Source: Candidatus Laterigemmans baculatus | GTDB lineage: Bacteria > Planctomycetota > Planctomycetia > Pirellulales > Pirellulaceae | Direction of reading: 5' to 3' | DNA length: 64,000 nucleotides | Assembly (NCBI RefSeq): GCF_010367455.1 | Contig: NZ_WRPR01000023.1 | Span: 62,001 to 126,000, forward strand | Translations under genes and position numbers: made by a program | Notes under the pieces: generated by a model | Databases searched by the model: none | Told to the model about the DNA's origin: nothing | What the model saw: the letters and a program-made list of their open reading frames with translations, nothing else | Shown: piece after piece, positions 36,288 to 44,928 of the stretch | Layout: each line of letters opens with the position of its first letter | Numbering within the stretch: position 1 is the stretch's first letter

Positions 36288-36488
36288 GAGGTCTTGCGGG
36301 GCTGGGGAATGGAGAGTCGGAACAGGATGCAAATGTTCCCCCGATCCCTCTGACCGTAATTACCGGCACCGTCTGCATCAATCTCCACCACTGGATTCTT
36401 CGCCCCGACCCACAAAGGTGTCAGGATCCCGCCGACCGCCAGATCCGGGGGCCGGTTTTCTCCCCTGTTCCCTCGGAATCGCAGTGCC

Positions 36489-37649
36489 GTGCGTATCACG
36501 TGTCTGATCCATTCGCTCGCCGGGGGAGGTGCGGAGCGATTGATGGCTGGGCTGGTGAGCCGCCTCGTCGAGCGGCACGCTGTCACGCTCCTCACGCTCG
36601 ACGATGCGACGGGCGATCGCTACTCGCTAGACGGGCGGGTCCAGCGAATCCCGCTGTCCGTGATGAGCCACAGTCGCCATCTGTGGGCAGCCATCCTCAG
36701 CAATCGCCGCCGCGTGACGGCGGTCCGCCGGGCGGTCCGCGACAGCCATCCCGATGTCGTGCTCAGCTTCTGCGATAAGAACAACGTTCTGGCGCTCGTT
36801 GCCTGCCAGCCGTTGGGAGTGCCGGTCGTCGTCTCCGAGCACACCGATCCGCGGCATCAGGACATCGGCCCCGTCTGGTCGCTGCTCCGACGCCGCAGCT
36901 ATCGCCGCGCGGCCGCCGCGATCGCGTTGACCGAGGAAACGGCCGAGTACATCACGCGTTGGACGGGACCCGGGGCGGACCGACGTCCCGCAGTCATCCC
37001 TCCCGCGGTCGATCCGCCGCAGTCCGCTCAGCCTGCGACCGCGCCAGCCGTTGGGGCCACAGTCCCTCGCGACGCAGCCCCACCGAGCCACGCCGGCTTT
37101 CGCTGGCTCGCCGTCGGGCGACTTTCTCCGGAGAAGGCGTTTGAGCGAGCGATCGCCGCCTTCGCCGCCGTGGCCGACGATTTTCCCGCGTGGTCGCTCG
37201 CGATCGCGGGCGAGGGACCGGAGCGGGAGCGATTGCAGCGGATGATCGACGCGTCGGCCGCCGGCGAGCGGATCGCGCTGCTCGGCTGGGTCGACGACGT
37301 GGCGGCCTTGCGCAGCCAGAGTGATGCCTTCGTGTTGACGAGCCTCTACGAAGGGTTTCCGGTGAGTCTGCTCGAAGCGATGTCGGCGGGACTAGCCTGC
37401 GTCGCCGTCGATTGCGAGAGCGGTCCGGCGGAAGTGATCCGTGACGGCGAGAACGGACTGCTCGTACCGCAGAACGATCCCGATCGGCTGCGGCAAGCGA
37501 TGCTCCGCGTAATGCAGGACGAGTCGCTCCGCCGGCGGCTCGGAGCGGAAGCCCAGAAAGCGGCCGCACACTACGGCTGGGAAGCTTTCGTCGAAGCCCA
37601 CGAGCGAGTTTTGGAAACGGCGGTCGCGGGAAGCGTTGGCTCGAGGTGA
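36489..37649 (+). CDS. Glycosyltransferase family 4
   Basis: 386 aa. GT-B fold with N-terminal SLAGGGAERLMAGLV and the C-terminal donor-binding half: LAVGRLSPEKAFERAI, IAGEGPERERLQ, LLGWVDDV and the GT4 signature SLYEGFPVSLLEAMSAGLACVA with the EX7E glutamates. Similar to GalNAc or galactose transferases of envelope glycan synthesis; substrate unknown. No signal peptide, so cytoplasmic or membrane-associated. Followed by tandem repeats and a shared terminator. Confidence 0.9.
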   Translation: MRITCLIHSLAGGGAERLMAGLVSRLVERHAVTLLTLDDATGDRYSLDGRVQRIPLSVMSHSRHLWAAILSNRRRVTAVRRAVRDSHPDVVLSFCDKNNVLALVACQPLGVPVVVSEHTDPRHQDIGPVWSLLRRRSYRRAAAAIALTEETAEYITRWTGPGADRRPAVIPPAVDPPQSAQPATAPAVGATVPRDAAPPSHAGFRWLAVGRLSPEKAFERAIAAFAAVADDFPAWSLAIAGEGPERERLQRMIDASAAGERIALLGWVDDVAALRSQSDAFVLTSLYEGFPVSLLEAMSAGLACVAVDCESGPAEVIRDGENGLLVPQNDPDRLRQAMLRVMQDESLRRRLGAEAQKAAAHYGWEAFVEAHERVLETAVAGSVGSR

Positions 37650-37650
37650 T

Positions 37651-37851
37651 CCGCTCCCGCTCCCGCTCCCGCTCCTCTCGTACTCGTACTCAGCGCAGCG
37701 GTACTCGTACTCGCTGCCGCCCCCCTGCCCACCAAACGGGCCGATCGAGTACCGCTGCGCTGAGTACGAGTACCGCTTCGCTGAGTACGAGTACCGCTTC
37801 GCTGAGTACGAGTACCGCTTCGCTGAGTACGAGTACCGCTTCGCTGAGTGG
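37651..37851. repeat. 6-bp and 21-bp tandem arrays after the GT4 gene
   Basis: cccgctcccgctcccgct (about 37653-37673), then a gtactcagcgcagcggtac module (37681-37713), then five head-to-tail 21-bp units (gagtaccgcttcgctgagta core) starting at 37747, 37768, 37789, 37810 and 37831. The left module is the inverse of the array. Apparent ORFs through it are periodic artefacts. Confidence 0.95.
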
Positions 37852-37861
37852 AATGCCAACG

Positions 37862-37901
37862 AAAAAACCCTGCGGCGATCAGTTTTTGATCGCCGCAGGG
37901 T
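37862..37901 (-). terminator. Strong terminator of the BON-domain gene
   Basis: 15-bp perfect stem (37867-37881 with 37887-37901, accctgcggcgatca arm), 5-nt loop, T-run on the minus strand. It is 54 bp after the BON gene stop and faces the GT4 gene. Confidence 0.88.
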
Positions 37902-37954
37902 CAGTGGACCTTCGCGAGGGTCGTGCTCAACCGACGCTTACTTGTCGGTGGAGC

Positions 37955-39178
37955 CTACTTGTCGGTGAAATCGAGGAACCACCAACCGTCATCCCATTCG
38001 AGCGAGACCTTCCGCCATCCCAGCGGGACCTGCGGATAGGGATAGAAGGGACCGATGTAAGGCCACGCCGTGGGGCTGTACTGCTGCGGGTAGGTCAGCG
38101 CGGCGTAGTTCGGGTAGGCGGCGTAACCGGGCCAAGCGTAGTTGGGCAGGTACGGGTTATCGTACCGTGGAGCTCCGTAGGCCATCGGAATCGGTGCCGC
38201 CGAAACCGGAACGCCGGCCGCATAACCGGCTTGAGCGTAAGGGTCGGGAACCGGAGCGACGGGAGGCGCCGGAACCGGAGCCACGGGGGCGACGCCCACG
38301 CCGACGTCGGTGGTGCTCGCCGGCCTGACGCTACCGAACGGCAATGGAGCGGCCGGAGCGACCGGACCGTTTCCGGTGCCGGGCAGGCGGCCCGAGACGG
38401 TCTGGACTTCGACCGGCTGCAGGTGGCGGACCTGCTTCTTGGACTGCGGAGCGCTGGCCAGGTTCGCCGCCGGAGCGACGCTCGACTCGGTGCGGATGTC
38501 GTCGATCACGTTGCGGACGCCGGGAACGCGGCGGACCATCTCCATGATGATCTGCTTTTGTTCGCTCGTCCGGGCCCGTCCCTTGAGCATCACGTCGCCG
38601 TCGATGCTGCTGACTTCCAGACCGAACCCACGCAGCTCGCCCGACTGCTGAGCAGCGCCGAGGGTGCGGACTACGGCGGCCTTGATTTCCGCGTCGCTGA
38701 CCGCGGCAGCCTCTTCGGTCGCTGCGGCGGGCTGAACGAGCGTGTCGCGAGGAGCGGCCGGTCGCTGCGAAAGGGCCTTGCTGAGCGAAAACTCGCTCGC
38801 GACCTTCTTGTCCGTGGCGACTTCCGCCACGCCGCTCACCGGGTCGACCCGAACCGGCTCGGGCTTCGCCGGAGCGGTGGAATCGGCCGACGGGGCGCCG
38901 ACGGTGATCTGGTCGACCACGTCGCTGACCCCCTCGATTCCCTCGGCGGCAGCGAGAACCGCGTCGCGTTGGGCTTTCGTGGAAACTTGGCCTTTGAGCA
39001 GAACGCGACCGTTGCTGACATCCAGATCCAGGGTGAAGCCCTGGAGGACGCCTGCATTCTGCTGCTCCTTCAGCTCAGAAATAATATGTTCGGCGATCTC
39101 ACGATCTCCGCCCCACGCGGCCAGCGGCGTGACGGCGGCGAGCGTGAAGAGCGCCACGCCGACAAAAAAGCGTCGCAT
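37955..39178 (-). CDS. Exported double-BON-domain protein with Pro/Tyr-rich C-terminus
   Basis: 407 aa from ATG 39178, chosen because it begins a signal peptide (RRFFVGVALFTLAAVTPLAAWG) and follows a strong ribosome binding site. Two BON domains: about 25-95 (LQGFTLDLDVSNGRVLLKGQV, GIEGVSDVVDQI) and about 155-230 (LRGFGLEVSSIDGDVMLKGRA, VPGVRNVIDDI). The rest is Pro/Ala/Tyr-rich with a conserved closing segment YPYPQVPLGWRKVSLEWDDGWWFLDFTDK. BON domains bind membranes or phospholipids in proteins such as OsmY and DolP. Probably periplasmic; function unknown. Confidence 0.85.
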   Translation of the reverse strand: MRRFFVGVALFTLAAVTPLAAWGGDREIAEHIISELKEQQNAGVLQGFTLDLDVSNGRVLLKGQVSTKAQRDAVLAAAEGIEGVSDVVDQITVGAPSADSTAPAKPEPVRVDPVSGVAEVATDKKVASEFSLSKALSQRPAAPRDTLVQPAAATEEAAAVSDAEIKAAVVRTLGAAQQSGELRGFGLEVSSIDGDVMLKGRARTSEQKQIIMEMVRRVPGVRNVIDDIRTESSVAPAANLASAPQSKKQVRHLQPVEVQTVSGRLPGTGNGPVAPAAPLPFGSVRPASTTDVGVGVAPVAPVPAPPVAPVPDPYAQAGYAAGVPVSAAPIPMAYGAPRYDNPYLPNYAWPGYAAYPNYAALTYPQQYSPTAWPYIGPFYPYPQVPLGWRKVSLEWDDGWWFLDFTDK

Positions 39179-39183
39179 GGTAA

Positions 39184-39190
39184 CCCTCCT
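39184..39190 (-). promoter_or_regulatory. Strong Shine-Dalgarno for the BON-domain gene
   Basis: AGGAGGG on the minus strand, 5 nt upstream of ATG 39178. It decides this start over an earlier in-frame ATG at 39232. One of the few strong sites in this window. Confidence 0.8.
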
Positions 39191-39191
39191 A

Positions 39192-39469
39192 CGGTCTTCT
39201 GCGTCGGTCCACCCGGTTCCTGCCGTCGCCACATTGCGGGAACGACGGTCGGCCCGGGGATCCCGCCCCGGTCGATTCCCCTCCTTGAAAACCCCGGGCG
39301 CCGACCAGGCTGATCGCGAAGCCTTGCTCGCGATCCCCTCGTCGACGCCCCAGGCCGGGCGCGGTGCCCTGGCGCGGGGCCGGTTGTCAACACTAACTTC
39401 GGATCGAAGCAGGTCCCAAAGGTAGGTTTTTTTCGATTTTATCGTTGTTCGCGGTTTAGCCGGTCGGAG
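39192..39469. other. Non-coding gap upstream of the BON gene
   Basis: About 280 bp with no supported gene. A T-rich stretch (about 39425-39445) and GC-rich segments only; it should contain the BON gene promoter and the end of the HtrA-cluster transcript. Confidence 0.5.
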
Positions 39470-39535
39470 CGGCTAACGACGCCGCGCGGATCGGCTAACG
39501 ACGCCGCGTGGCCCGGCTAACGACGCCGCGCGGCG
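39470..39535. repeat. 22-bp tandem repeat, three units, overlapping a gene end
   Basis: cggctaacgacgccgcg starts at 39470, 39492 and 39514, exactly 22 bp apart. The third copy contains the TAG stop of the minus-strand small membrane gene (39517-39519). Confidence 0.9.
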
Positions 39536-39891
39536 CGGAACGACCGCACCAGCCAGCCGAGCGTCAGCAGCATCCCCGCCGCGGGCGCCAGGACGAGGAT
39601 CAATTTCGGCTGTGCGGCGAGCGCCATGATCGCGACTAGGCAGAGCGCGGCGAGCCCCGGCGGAAGCCAGGCCATCGGGGTCCGGAGCGAGGGGAGGGCG
39701 AGCCAGAGGGCAAACAGCACCACCCCGACGCGAAGCATCGAGGCGGCAGCAAACGCTCGGCCACTCTCGAGCCCCTCGACTAGGCTAAAGAGCAGCCCCG
39801 CCCCGATCGCGAGCAGGGCGAGGACGAGCAGGATGACGCGGCGCACATCGACCTTCGCCTTCGAAGCCTTCGCCTTAGAACCGTCGGTCAT
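39517..39891 (-). CDS. Small four-helix membrane protein
   Basis: 124 aa from ATG 39891 (MTDGSKAKASKAKVDVRRV); an upstream in-frame ATG would overlap the previous gene. A Lys/Ala-rich N-terminus is followed by about four hydrophobic helices and an Arg-rich C-terminus (RSFRAARRR). No recognised family. It is the last gene of the HtrA cluster, 29 bp after the preceding stop, so probably co-transcribed. The final codons and stop lie in a 22-bp tandem repeat. Confidence 0.6.
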   Translation of the reverse strand: MTDGSKAKASKAKVDVRRVILLVLALLAIGAGLLFSLVEGLESGRAFAAASMLRVGVVLFALWLALPSLRTPMAWLPPGLAALCLVAIMALAAQPKLILVLAPAAGMLLTLGWLVRSFRAARRR

Positions 39892-39920
39892 CCGCTCCGC
39901 TTTCGTTCGATTCGAGTGAC

Positions 39921-41870
39921 TTAGATGCGTGCCAGCGTCCAGACCCAACGGGTGACTGCCTCGGCGTCCTCGCCGCCGCGGACCATCGCGTATCCCGCCC
40001 GCTCGAGCACCTCGGACCAGCCGGGCAATTCGCCCCCTCGGATCAAAACCTGGATCGGTGCCGAGGGGTCGTTCTCGGTGATCCGAATCGCTGGCGGCCG
40101 GACGTCCGTGGGAACTGCCGCCCCCACGAAGGGTGTGGCCTCGGTCCAGGCGGCGATGATCGCCATCGCTGCCCCCGCGCCTTCACCGGTCGCGGCGATT
40201 GCTTCGGTGAGGATTCCGGGATGCCGCTGCCGGATCGACGCCGCCAGCCGCCCCCCGAGTTCACCCTCCTCGGGAGTCCAGCGGGCCGGATCGGCCGAAC
40301 CAATGATTCCGACGACGACGCGATGCTCTCGCGCTGCGGCCATCCATTTGTCGGTCAGCTGATCCGAGAGCTGCATTGCGTTGTCGACTCCCGGCTCAGC
40401 GAACACGATCAGCAATCCCAGCGGGGTCTCCTCTGGAACGTCCGCCGGCGCCAACATCGCCACTTTGTTTGGCACGTCCGGAAGCGTCAACTCCGTAACC
40501 TTCCACTCGCCCTCGATCGGCGCACCCGGCAACGGGGGAAGTTGATCGGGGAGCGAACCGGTGATCCGCTGCGGAGTGACCTCGATGGCCTGAGCGGCTC
40601 CGTCGCGAGAGACGGTCACCGTGATTGGTTGGTCGCGGCGAAGCGTGAGCACCCGCTTGCGGAGTTGCTCGACCGACTCCACCTCGATTTCCGCAATCGA
40701 GACGATCTGGTCGCCCACTTCAAAGCCGCTCTTCTCGGCCGGCGAGCCCGGGAAAACCGCGGTCACGCGAACCCCTTCTCGGTCAGCGGCCAGAAGCCCA
40801 ATCGTCTGCGGATCGAACCGTGGAATCTCGCCGACCAACGTTGGCGTCACCCTCAGTCGTTCGCCGTCGCGGCGAAGCACGATCGAGACGGGCGTCTCCG
40901 CGTCGAGCGGTCCCAGCCGCTGGCGAATCTCCGCGTGCCGGCGTACGGGCAGTCCCGCGATCTCAATGATTTCGTCTCCGGGCCGAATGTCGACCTCCGC
41001 CGCTGGCGAACCGGCGCGAACGGCGGCCACCCGAGTGCCCGGGGCGAACGGGTCGCCACTCCCCGCTACGATGCCCAGCTGCCCAGGGCGGATCGATGCG
41101 CCTTGTTTCATCTTCTCCAGCCGCTCCGCGATCTGATCGGCCGGAGCGACAAAGCCGATCCCCGCGTCGTACCAACCCGCTTTGTCGCCACCCTCTCCCA
41201 TCTCGGGCATCGCCGGGACCACGATCCCCAGAATTTCTCCGCGGATGTTCAGCAGCGGACCGCCATAGAAAGGAGGGGAGACGCGAGCGTCGGTCTGCAG
41301 GGCGCGGCCATGCAGACGCCCCAGCGCGCTGACGATCCCAACCGAGCGAGCCGGAGGCCCTTCGGCCCGAACTCGACCCACCGCAATCGCATACTGCCCC
41401 ACCCGGACGTCTTCGACCGGAGCAAGCGTCACCGCCGAAAGCGGCTCCGAAGGCTCGACCCGCAGCAGCACCAGCTCGCGTCCCTCGTCCTTCGCCACGA
41501 CCTCGGCCGGCAGCCGGCTGCCGTCGCTGAGCACCACCAGAATCGACGCGGCGGGGCGAGCGGTAACCATGGACGAAGCGAGGATCAGCCCTTCGGAGTC
41601 GATGATCGTGCCAGCCGAGGGAGCATCCGCGGCGACCTCTCCCGCTTCGACTTCCGCCACGCCCACCAGCTCGATTTGAACCACCGATTCGGCGACTCGC
41701 TCAACCGCCGCCGCGATCGCCGCGGCCTCGGCAGAGTAGAAGTCGGCGGCATCGTTACCCCGGCACGCTCTGCCGAAGAGAGCCACTTGAGCGAAAGCCA
41801 GCAGGCAGACGATTGCGCCGCTGGATCTCCGTGATGAGTGGCGGCGGACGTTGCAGGAGAATCGAAACAT
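39921..41870 (-). CDS. HtrA-like pseudoprotease with two PDZ domains and a hydrolase-like C-terminus
   Basis: 649 aa from ATG 41870. Signal or anchor helix (about 18-36), trypsin-like domain (about 50-245), PDZ 1 (about 265-345), PDZ 2 (about 350-440), then an alpha/beta-hydrolase-like domain (about 455-649). Aligned with the HtrA encoded upstream, the catalytic triad is gone: His is M101 (ASSMVTA), Asp is E132 (GRELVLL) and Ser is Y202 (SPPFYGGPLL). The C-terminal part has a GxGxG-like turn (ATGEGAGAAM) where esterases have GxSxG, so it too looks inactive. Likely a periplasmic scaffold or regulator. Gap to the previous gene is 96 bp, to the next 29 bp. Confidence 0.8.
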   Translation of the reverse strand: MFRFSCNVRRHSSRRSSGAIVCLLAFAQVALFGRACRGNDAADFYSAEAAAIAAAVERVAESVVQIELVGVAEVEAGEVAADAPSAGTIIDSEGLILASSMVTARPAASILVVLSDGSRLPAEVVAKDEGRELVLLRVEPSEPLSAVTLAPVEDVRVGQYAIAVGRVRAEGPPARSVGIVSALGRLHGRALQTDARVSPPFYGGPLLNIRGEILGIVVPAMPEMGEGGDKAGWYDAGIGFVAPADQIAERLEKMKQGASIRPGQLGIVAGSGDPFAPGTRVAAVRAGSPAAEVDIRPGDEIIEIAGLPVRRHAEIRQRLGPLDAETPVSIVLRRDGERLRVTPTLVGEIPRFDPQTIGLLAADREGVRVTAVFPGSPAEKSGFEVGDQIVSIAEIEVESVEQLRKRVLTLRRDQPITVTVSRDGAAQAIEVTPQRITGSLPDQLPPLPGAPIEGEWKVTELTLPDVPNKVAMLAPADVPEETPLGLLIVFAEPGVDNAMQLSDQLTDKWMAAAREHRVVVGIIGSADPARWTPEEGELGGRLAASIRQRHPGILTEAIAATGEGAGAAMAIIAAWTEATPFVGAAVPTDVRPPAIRITENDPSAPIQVLIRGGELPGWSEVLERAGYAMVRGGEDAEAVTRWVWTLARI

Positions 41871-41966
41871 GCAGGGGAAACCCATAGAGGCAAAGGATTT
41901 TTTAGCTGGCGTTCTCGACACGGCGGAGGAGCCCTCCACCTGGCGGAGACGTTGCTCTGGGCGAAA

Positions 41967-43061
41967 TCAGCGAGGCCGCAGCGTCACCGTCACGACCTGC
42001 GAACCGCGCTGCACGGTAACGCTCACCGGATCTCGGCGATCCTTGGTGCGGAGCAGCTCGTTCAACGCCGACTGTCCCTCGATCCGCTGCCCGGCCGCCA
42101 GCAGGATCAAATCGTCGGGCTGAAGCCCAGCGGCCGCCGCGGGCGAATTCTCCTCGACGGCGTCGATGAATGGCGGCGTCTTCTCCAGCACGTTCGGGAT
42201 CATCACGATCCCCAGCCCGGAAGCCGAATGCGCCTGATTAGCCGGCAGCGGCTCGGCGGTGCTCTCCGCCACCGAAGGGGTTCGTCCGGCGACGATATCG
42301 CCGATCACTCCGCGAAGCGTCCCCGCCGGAATCGCATAATTGAGCCAGACGCCGGTCCGCTCGTCTCTCAACTCTTTGCCGAGCATGCCGAGCAGATTCC
42401 CGTCGAGCCCAACCAGCGCGCCTCCGGCAGCCCCCGGATTGTTCGCGACCAAGTCCAGCACATACACCGGCCCGCTGTAGGCCGTGCGGAACGTGCCGCG
42501 GCGGGCTTCGAGATTCGCTTCGCTGGCAATGTACCCATGCATCACGCTGGCTGGTTCATTCCCGGCAGCGATCGAGAACAGGTTGCTGACCGCCAGCACT
42601 TGCGCCCCGGGAACGGCGCCGGAGCCCGCATCGCCTGATCCGCCCGCCGCTCCGCTCCGCTCGCCCACGGGAAAGTAGGGGAGCGAGTCGGCGTCGATCT
42701 TCAGCACGGCCAGCTCCAGGCTGGGCTCGAAGCCGACGATTTCTGCTTCGAAACGGCGGCCGTCGTCGAGCACCACGATCGGATCGACGTCGAGCACGTA
42801 ACTCCAGACGGTCGCGATGTGCCCCTGGGGCGAGACGATGCAACCGCTCTGGTAGGCTTCCAGGCCAGCCATCCCGCCGGCCCCGTAAATTTTGACCACG
42901 CGTGCCTGAACTTCGCGGACGACCGTGGCTCGCGAGGGAGGTTGGGCCGCGGCTGTCGGCGAGTCCAGCAAGAATCCGCCGCTCAAAACCAACAGCCACG
43001 CCGCAAGCGTCAGCAGGGAAGGGTGGGGCAGCACGCGTCGATTCCATTTCCGGTTCGCCAT
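41967..43061 (-). CDS. HtrA-like pseudoprotease with one PDZ domain
   Basis: 364 aa. Signal peptide (about 1-40), trypsin-like domain (about 45-260), PDZ domain (about 280-362). All three catalytic positions are replaced relative to the upstream HtrA: His becomes S87 (HIATVWSYV), Asp becomes E116 (EPSLELAVL), Ser becomes A212 (NNPGAAGGAL). The surrounding beta-barrel motifs remain well conserved, so the fold is probably kept and the loss is not recent decay. The start overlaps the stop of the active HtrA gene by one base (TGATG), implying coupled translation and possibly a fixed stoichiometry. Confidence 0.85.
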   Translation of the reverse strand: MANRKWNRRVLPHPSLLTLAAWLLVLSGGFLLDSPTAAAQPPSRATVVREVQARVVKIYGAGGMAGLEAYQSGCIVSPQGHIATVWSYVLDVDPIVVLDDGRRFEAEIVGFEPSLELAVLKIDADSLPYFPVGERSGAAGGSGDAGSGAVPGAQVLAVSNLFSIAAGNEPASVMHGYIASEANLEARRGTFRTAYSGPVYVLDLVANNPGAAGGALVGLDGNLLGMLGKELRDERTGVWLNYAIPAGTLRGVIGDIVAGRTPSVAESTAEPLPANQAHSASGLGIVMIPNVLEKTPPFIDAVEENSPAAAAGLQPDDLILLAAGQRIEGQSALNELLRTKDRRDPVSVTVQRGSQVVTVTLRPR

Positions 43062-44902
43062 CAGCTTTGCCCCGCTTCGCTGTCAGTTGTCCAGCTGTCG
43101 ATCTTCAGGTCGAGCACCACGTCGCTTCCGTAGCGGAGCTCCAGGCGGGCTGGTGTGCCGGGCGCCTCGCCTTCGGCCGAAGCATAGTGGATCAGCAGTT
43201 CCGCCGGGTCGCGGGCTCGGTCGGCTGTGAGCTCGACCGCTTCGGCAGCCCCCGACTCGGGATGCACCATCCACCGCGCTTCCAATTCGCCGGCCGTGCC
43301 GACCAGGACGTCTCGCAGTGGAAGCTCGCCGAGCAGCGGTGCGGTGCCGAGATAGAACACGTCGCCAAACCTTCGGGGACCGACGTCGAGCAAGCGCCGC
43401 CAAGCCTCTAACGCCGGCAGCAGCGCCGCGGCGGATCGCTGATCGACTGCTTCGAAGCGGGCCGCGACCGAATCCTGAACCACTTCCTGGTCGCCAACCG
43501 TCATGCGGAGTTGATTATCCGAGACTTGGATGACCACCGGTGCGGGAGTCGCCCCGGTGGTCGTGCCGCGGATCGTCCACGCGGTTGGTCGCTGGCTGAC
43601 TTCCGGTACGGTTCGGCGCAGCTGCTCGATCAGCCGCTGTTGGTGCTGGTCGTTGAAATGGTAGTTGGCAAAACCGGCTCGCTCTTCGAGTTGGGCGAGC
43701 GCGGCTTCGGGGATCGGTTTGCCGTCGGCTCCCTTGGGGGCGTCCGCCTCTTTGCCATCCTCCTGCGGCTCCTCCGCTTCAGGCGGCGCTGGCTCTCCGG
43801 GAGCTTCGTCCTCACCCTCCCGCGGGGCCGGCGGCGCAGGGGGAGGTGGCGGCAGGGCGCCGGCCATCTTCTCGATCAATTCGTCTTCGCCGTGCACCCC
43901 CGCCAACCGCACGAGAATCTCGCGGCGCTCGCTGCCCCGCAGATAGGCCAGCCGGATCCGCCAGCCTTTGGGCAGGGTGCCGAGGATGTTTTGGACGTCG
44001 TTCGCCGTCTGGACCGCCCGCCCGTGAACTTCGACGATCTCATCGTTGTACCGCAGTCCACGGCGGTAGGCGTCGGAAGACTCGAGGATGTTGCTGACCC
44101 GCACGCCACCGTCGGGGTCGGTGGCGACGGTCGCTCCGAGCGTCGCATGGTCGACGATCCGGCCGCTCTTCAAGTAGCCGAGAAAGTTCTTTGCTTGGTT
44201 GATCGAGATCGCGTAGCCGACGCCGACGTTCACCCGCCCCCGCTTTTCGAACGAAGCCCGCCCCACGATGCCGATCAGCCTGCCGCTGGCATCGTACAGC
44301 GGCCCACCCGAGTTGCCGGGGTTGATCGCCGCGTCGGTCTGGAGGCAGTCGGCGTATTCGAGCAGCGTCCCTGAGGGATACTGATAGCGATGCACGCCGC
44401 TGAGCATTCCCCAGGTCACCGAGGGCTGGAGGTTCGTGGAGAGCAGAAACGGATTGCCGACGACGAAGCACCAGTCACCCGCCTGCAGCTGATCGCTATC
44501 GGCCAGCTCGGCCGCCGGAAAGTCGTCGCGTCCGAGGAGTCGAATGAGGGCCAAGTCGCCGACCGGATCGATGCCCACGATCACTGCGTCGTACACGTTT
44601 CCATCGGAGAGACCACACCGCATGTAGCTGCCCGCAGGACTGCTGACGTGGAAGTTGGTCAGCGCGTATCCGTCGGGCGAAATCAACACGCCGCTCCCGC
44701 CGCCCGCCCCGCCAGGGACAAACACGCTGACCGCCGTCGGCACCGCCCGTTCGATCGCCTGGATCCGCTCCTGCTCGGCCGCTAGGACTTGACTTGGAAC
44801 CGCCGCGTCGGCGGCCTGATCCGCGGCCCGGGCGGAACCCGAGAGGCCCAGAATCGTCGCCGCGGACGCTAGTAAAAGAGTGGGGAGCCAGCAGCGGAAC
44901 AT
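43061..44902 (-). CDS. HtrA/DegP-type serine protease with PDZ domain and extra C-terminal domain
   Basis: 613 aa. Signal peptide (MFRCWLPTLLLASAATILGL), trypsin-like domain with an intact triad: H85 (LTNFHV), D116 (DPVGDLALI), S198 (INPGNSGGPL). One PDZ domain (about 255-335), a Pro/Glu/Asp-rich linker (about 345-400), then a uncharacterised C-terminal domain of about 200 residues (LEARWMVHPESGA, LELRYGSDVVLDLKIDSW) not seen in DegP. Extracytoplasmic protein quality control is the family role. First protease in a cluster with two inactive relatives; the NPCBM-like gene lies 26 bp upstream. Confidence 0.9.
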   Translation of the reverse strand: MFRCWLPTLLLASAATILGLSGSARAADQAADAAVPSQVLAAEQERIQAIERAVPTAVSVFVPGGAGGGSGVLISPDGYALTNFHVSSPAGSYMRCGLSDGNVYDAVIVGIDPVGDLALIRLLGRDDFPAAELADSDQLQAGDWCFVVGNPFLLSTNLQPSVTWGMLSGVHRYQYPSGTLLEYADCLQTDAAINPGNSGGPLYDASGRLIGIVGRASFEKRGRVNVGVGYAISINQAKNFLGYLKSGRIVDHATLGATVATDPDGGVRVSNILESSDAYRRGLRYNDEIVEVHGRAVQTANDVQNILGTLPKGWRIRLAYLRGSERREILVRLAGVHGEDELIEKMAGALPPPPPAPPAPREGEDEAPGEPAPPEAEEPQEDGKEADAPKGADGKPIPEAALAQLEERAGFANYHFNDQHQQRLIEQLRRTVPEVSQRPTAWTIRGTTTGATPAPVVIQVSDNQLRMTVGDQEVVQDSVAARFEAVDQRSAAALLPALEAWRRLLDVGPRRFGDVFYLGTAPLLGELPLRDVLVGTAGELEARWMVHPESGAAEAVELTADRARDPAELLIHYASAEGEAPGTPARLELRYGSDVVLDLKIDSWTTDSEAGQS

Positions 44903-44928
44903 TCGCTTTCCTTCGATGGTTGCGCCAG

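Noticed and set aside
37646-39313. Open frame of 555 codons on the + strand
   Set aside because: Starts in the 21-bp tandem array and continues antisense over the BON gene; the periodic STSTASL stretch is a repeat artefact.
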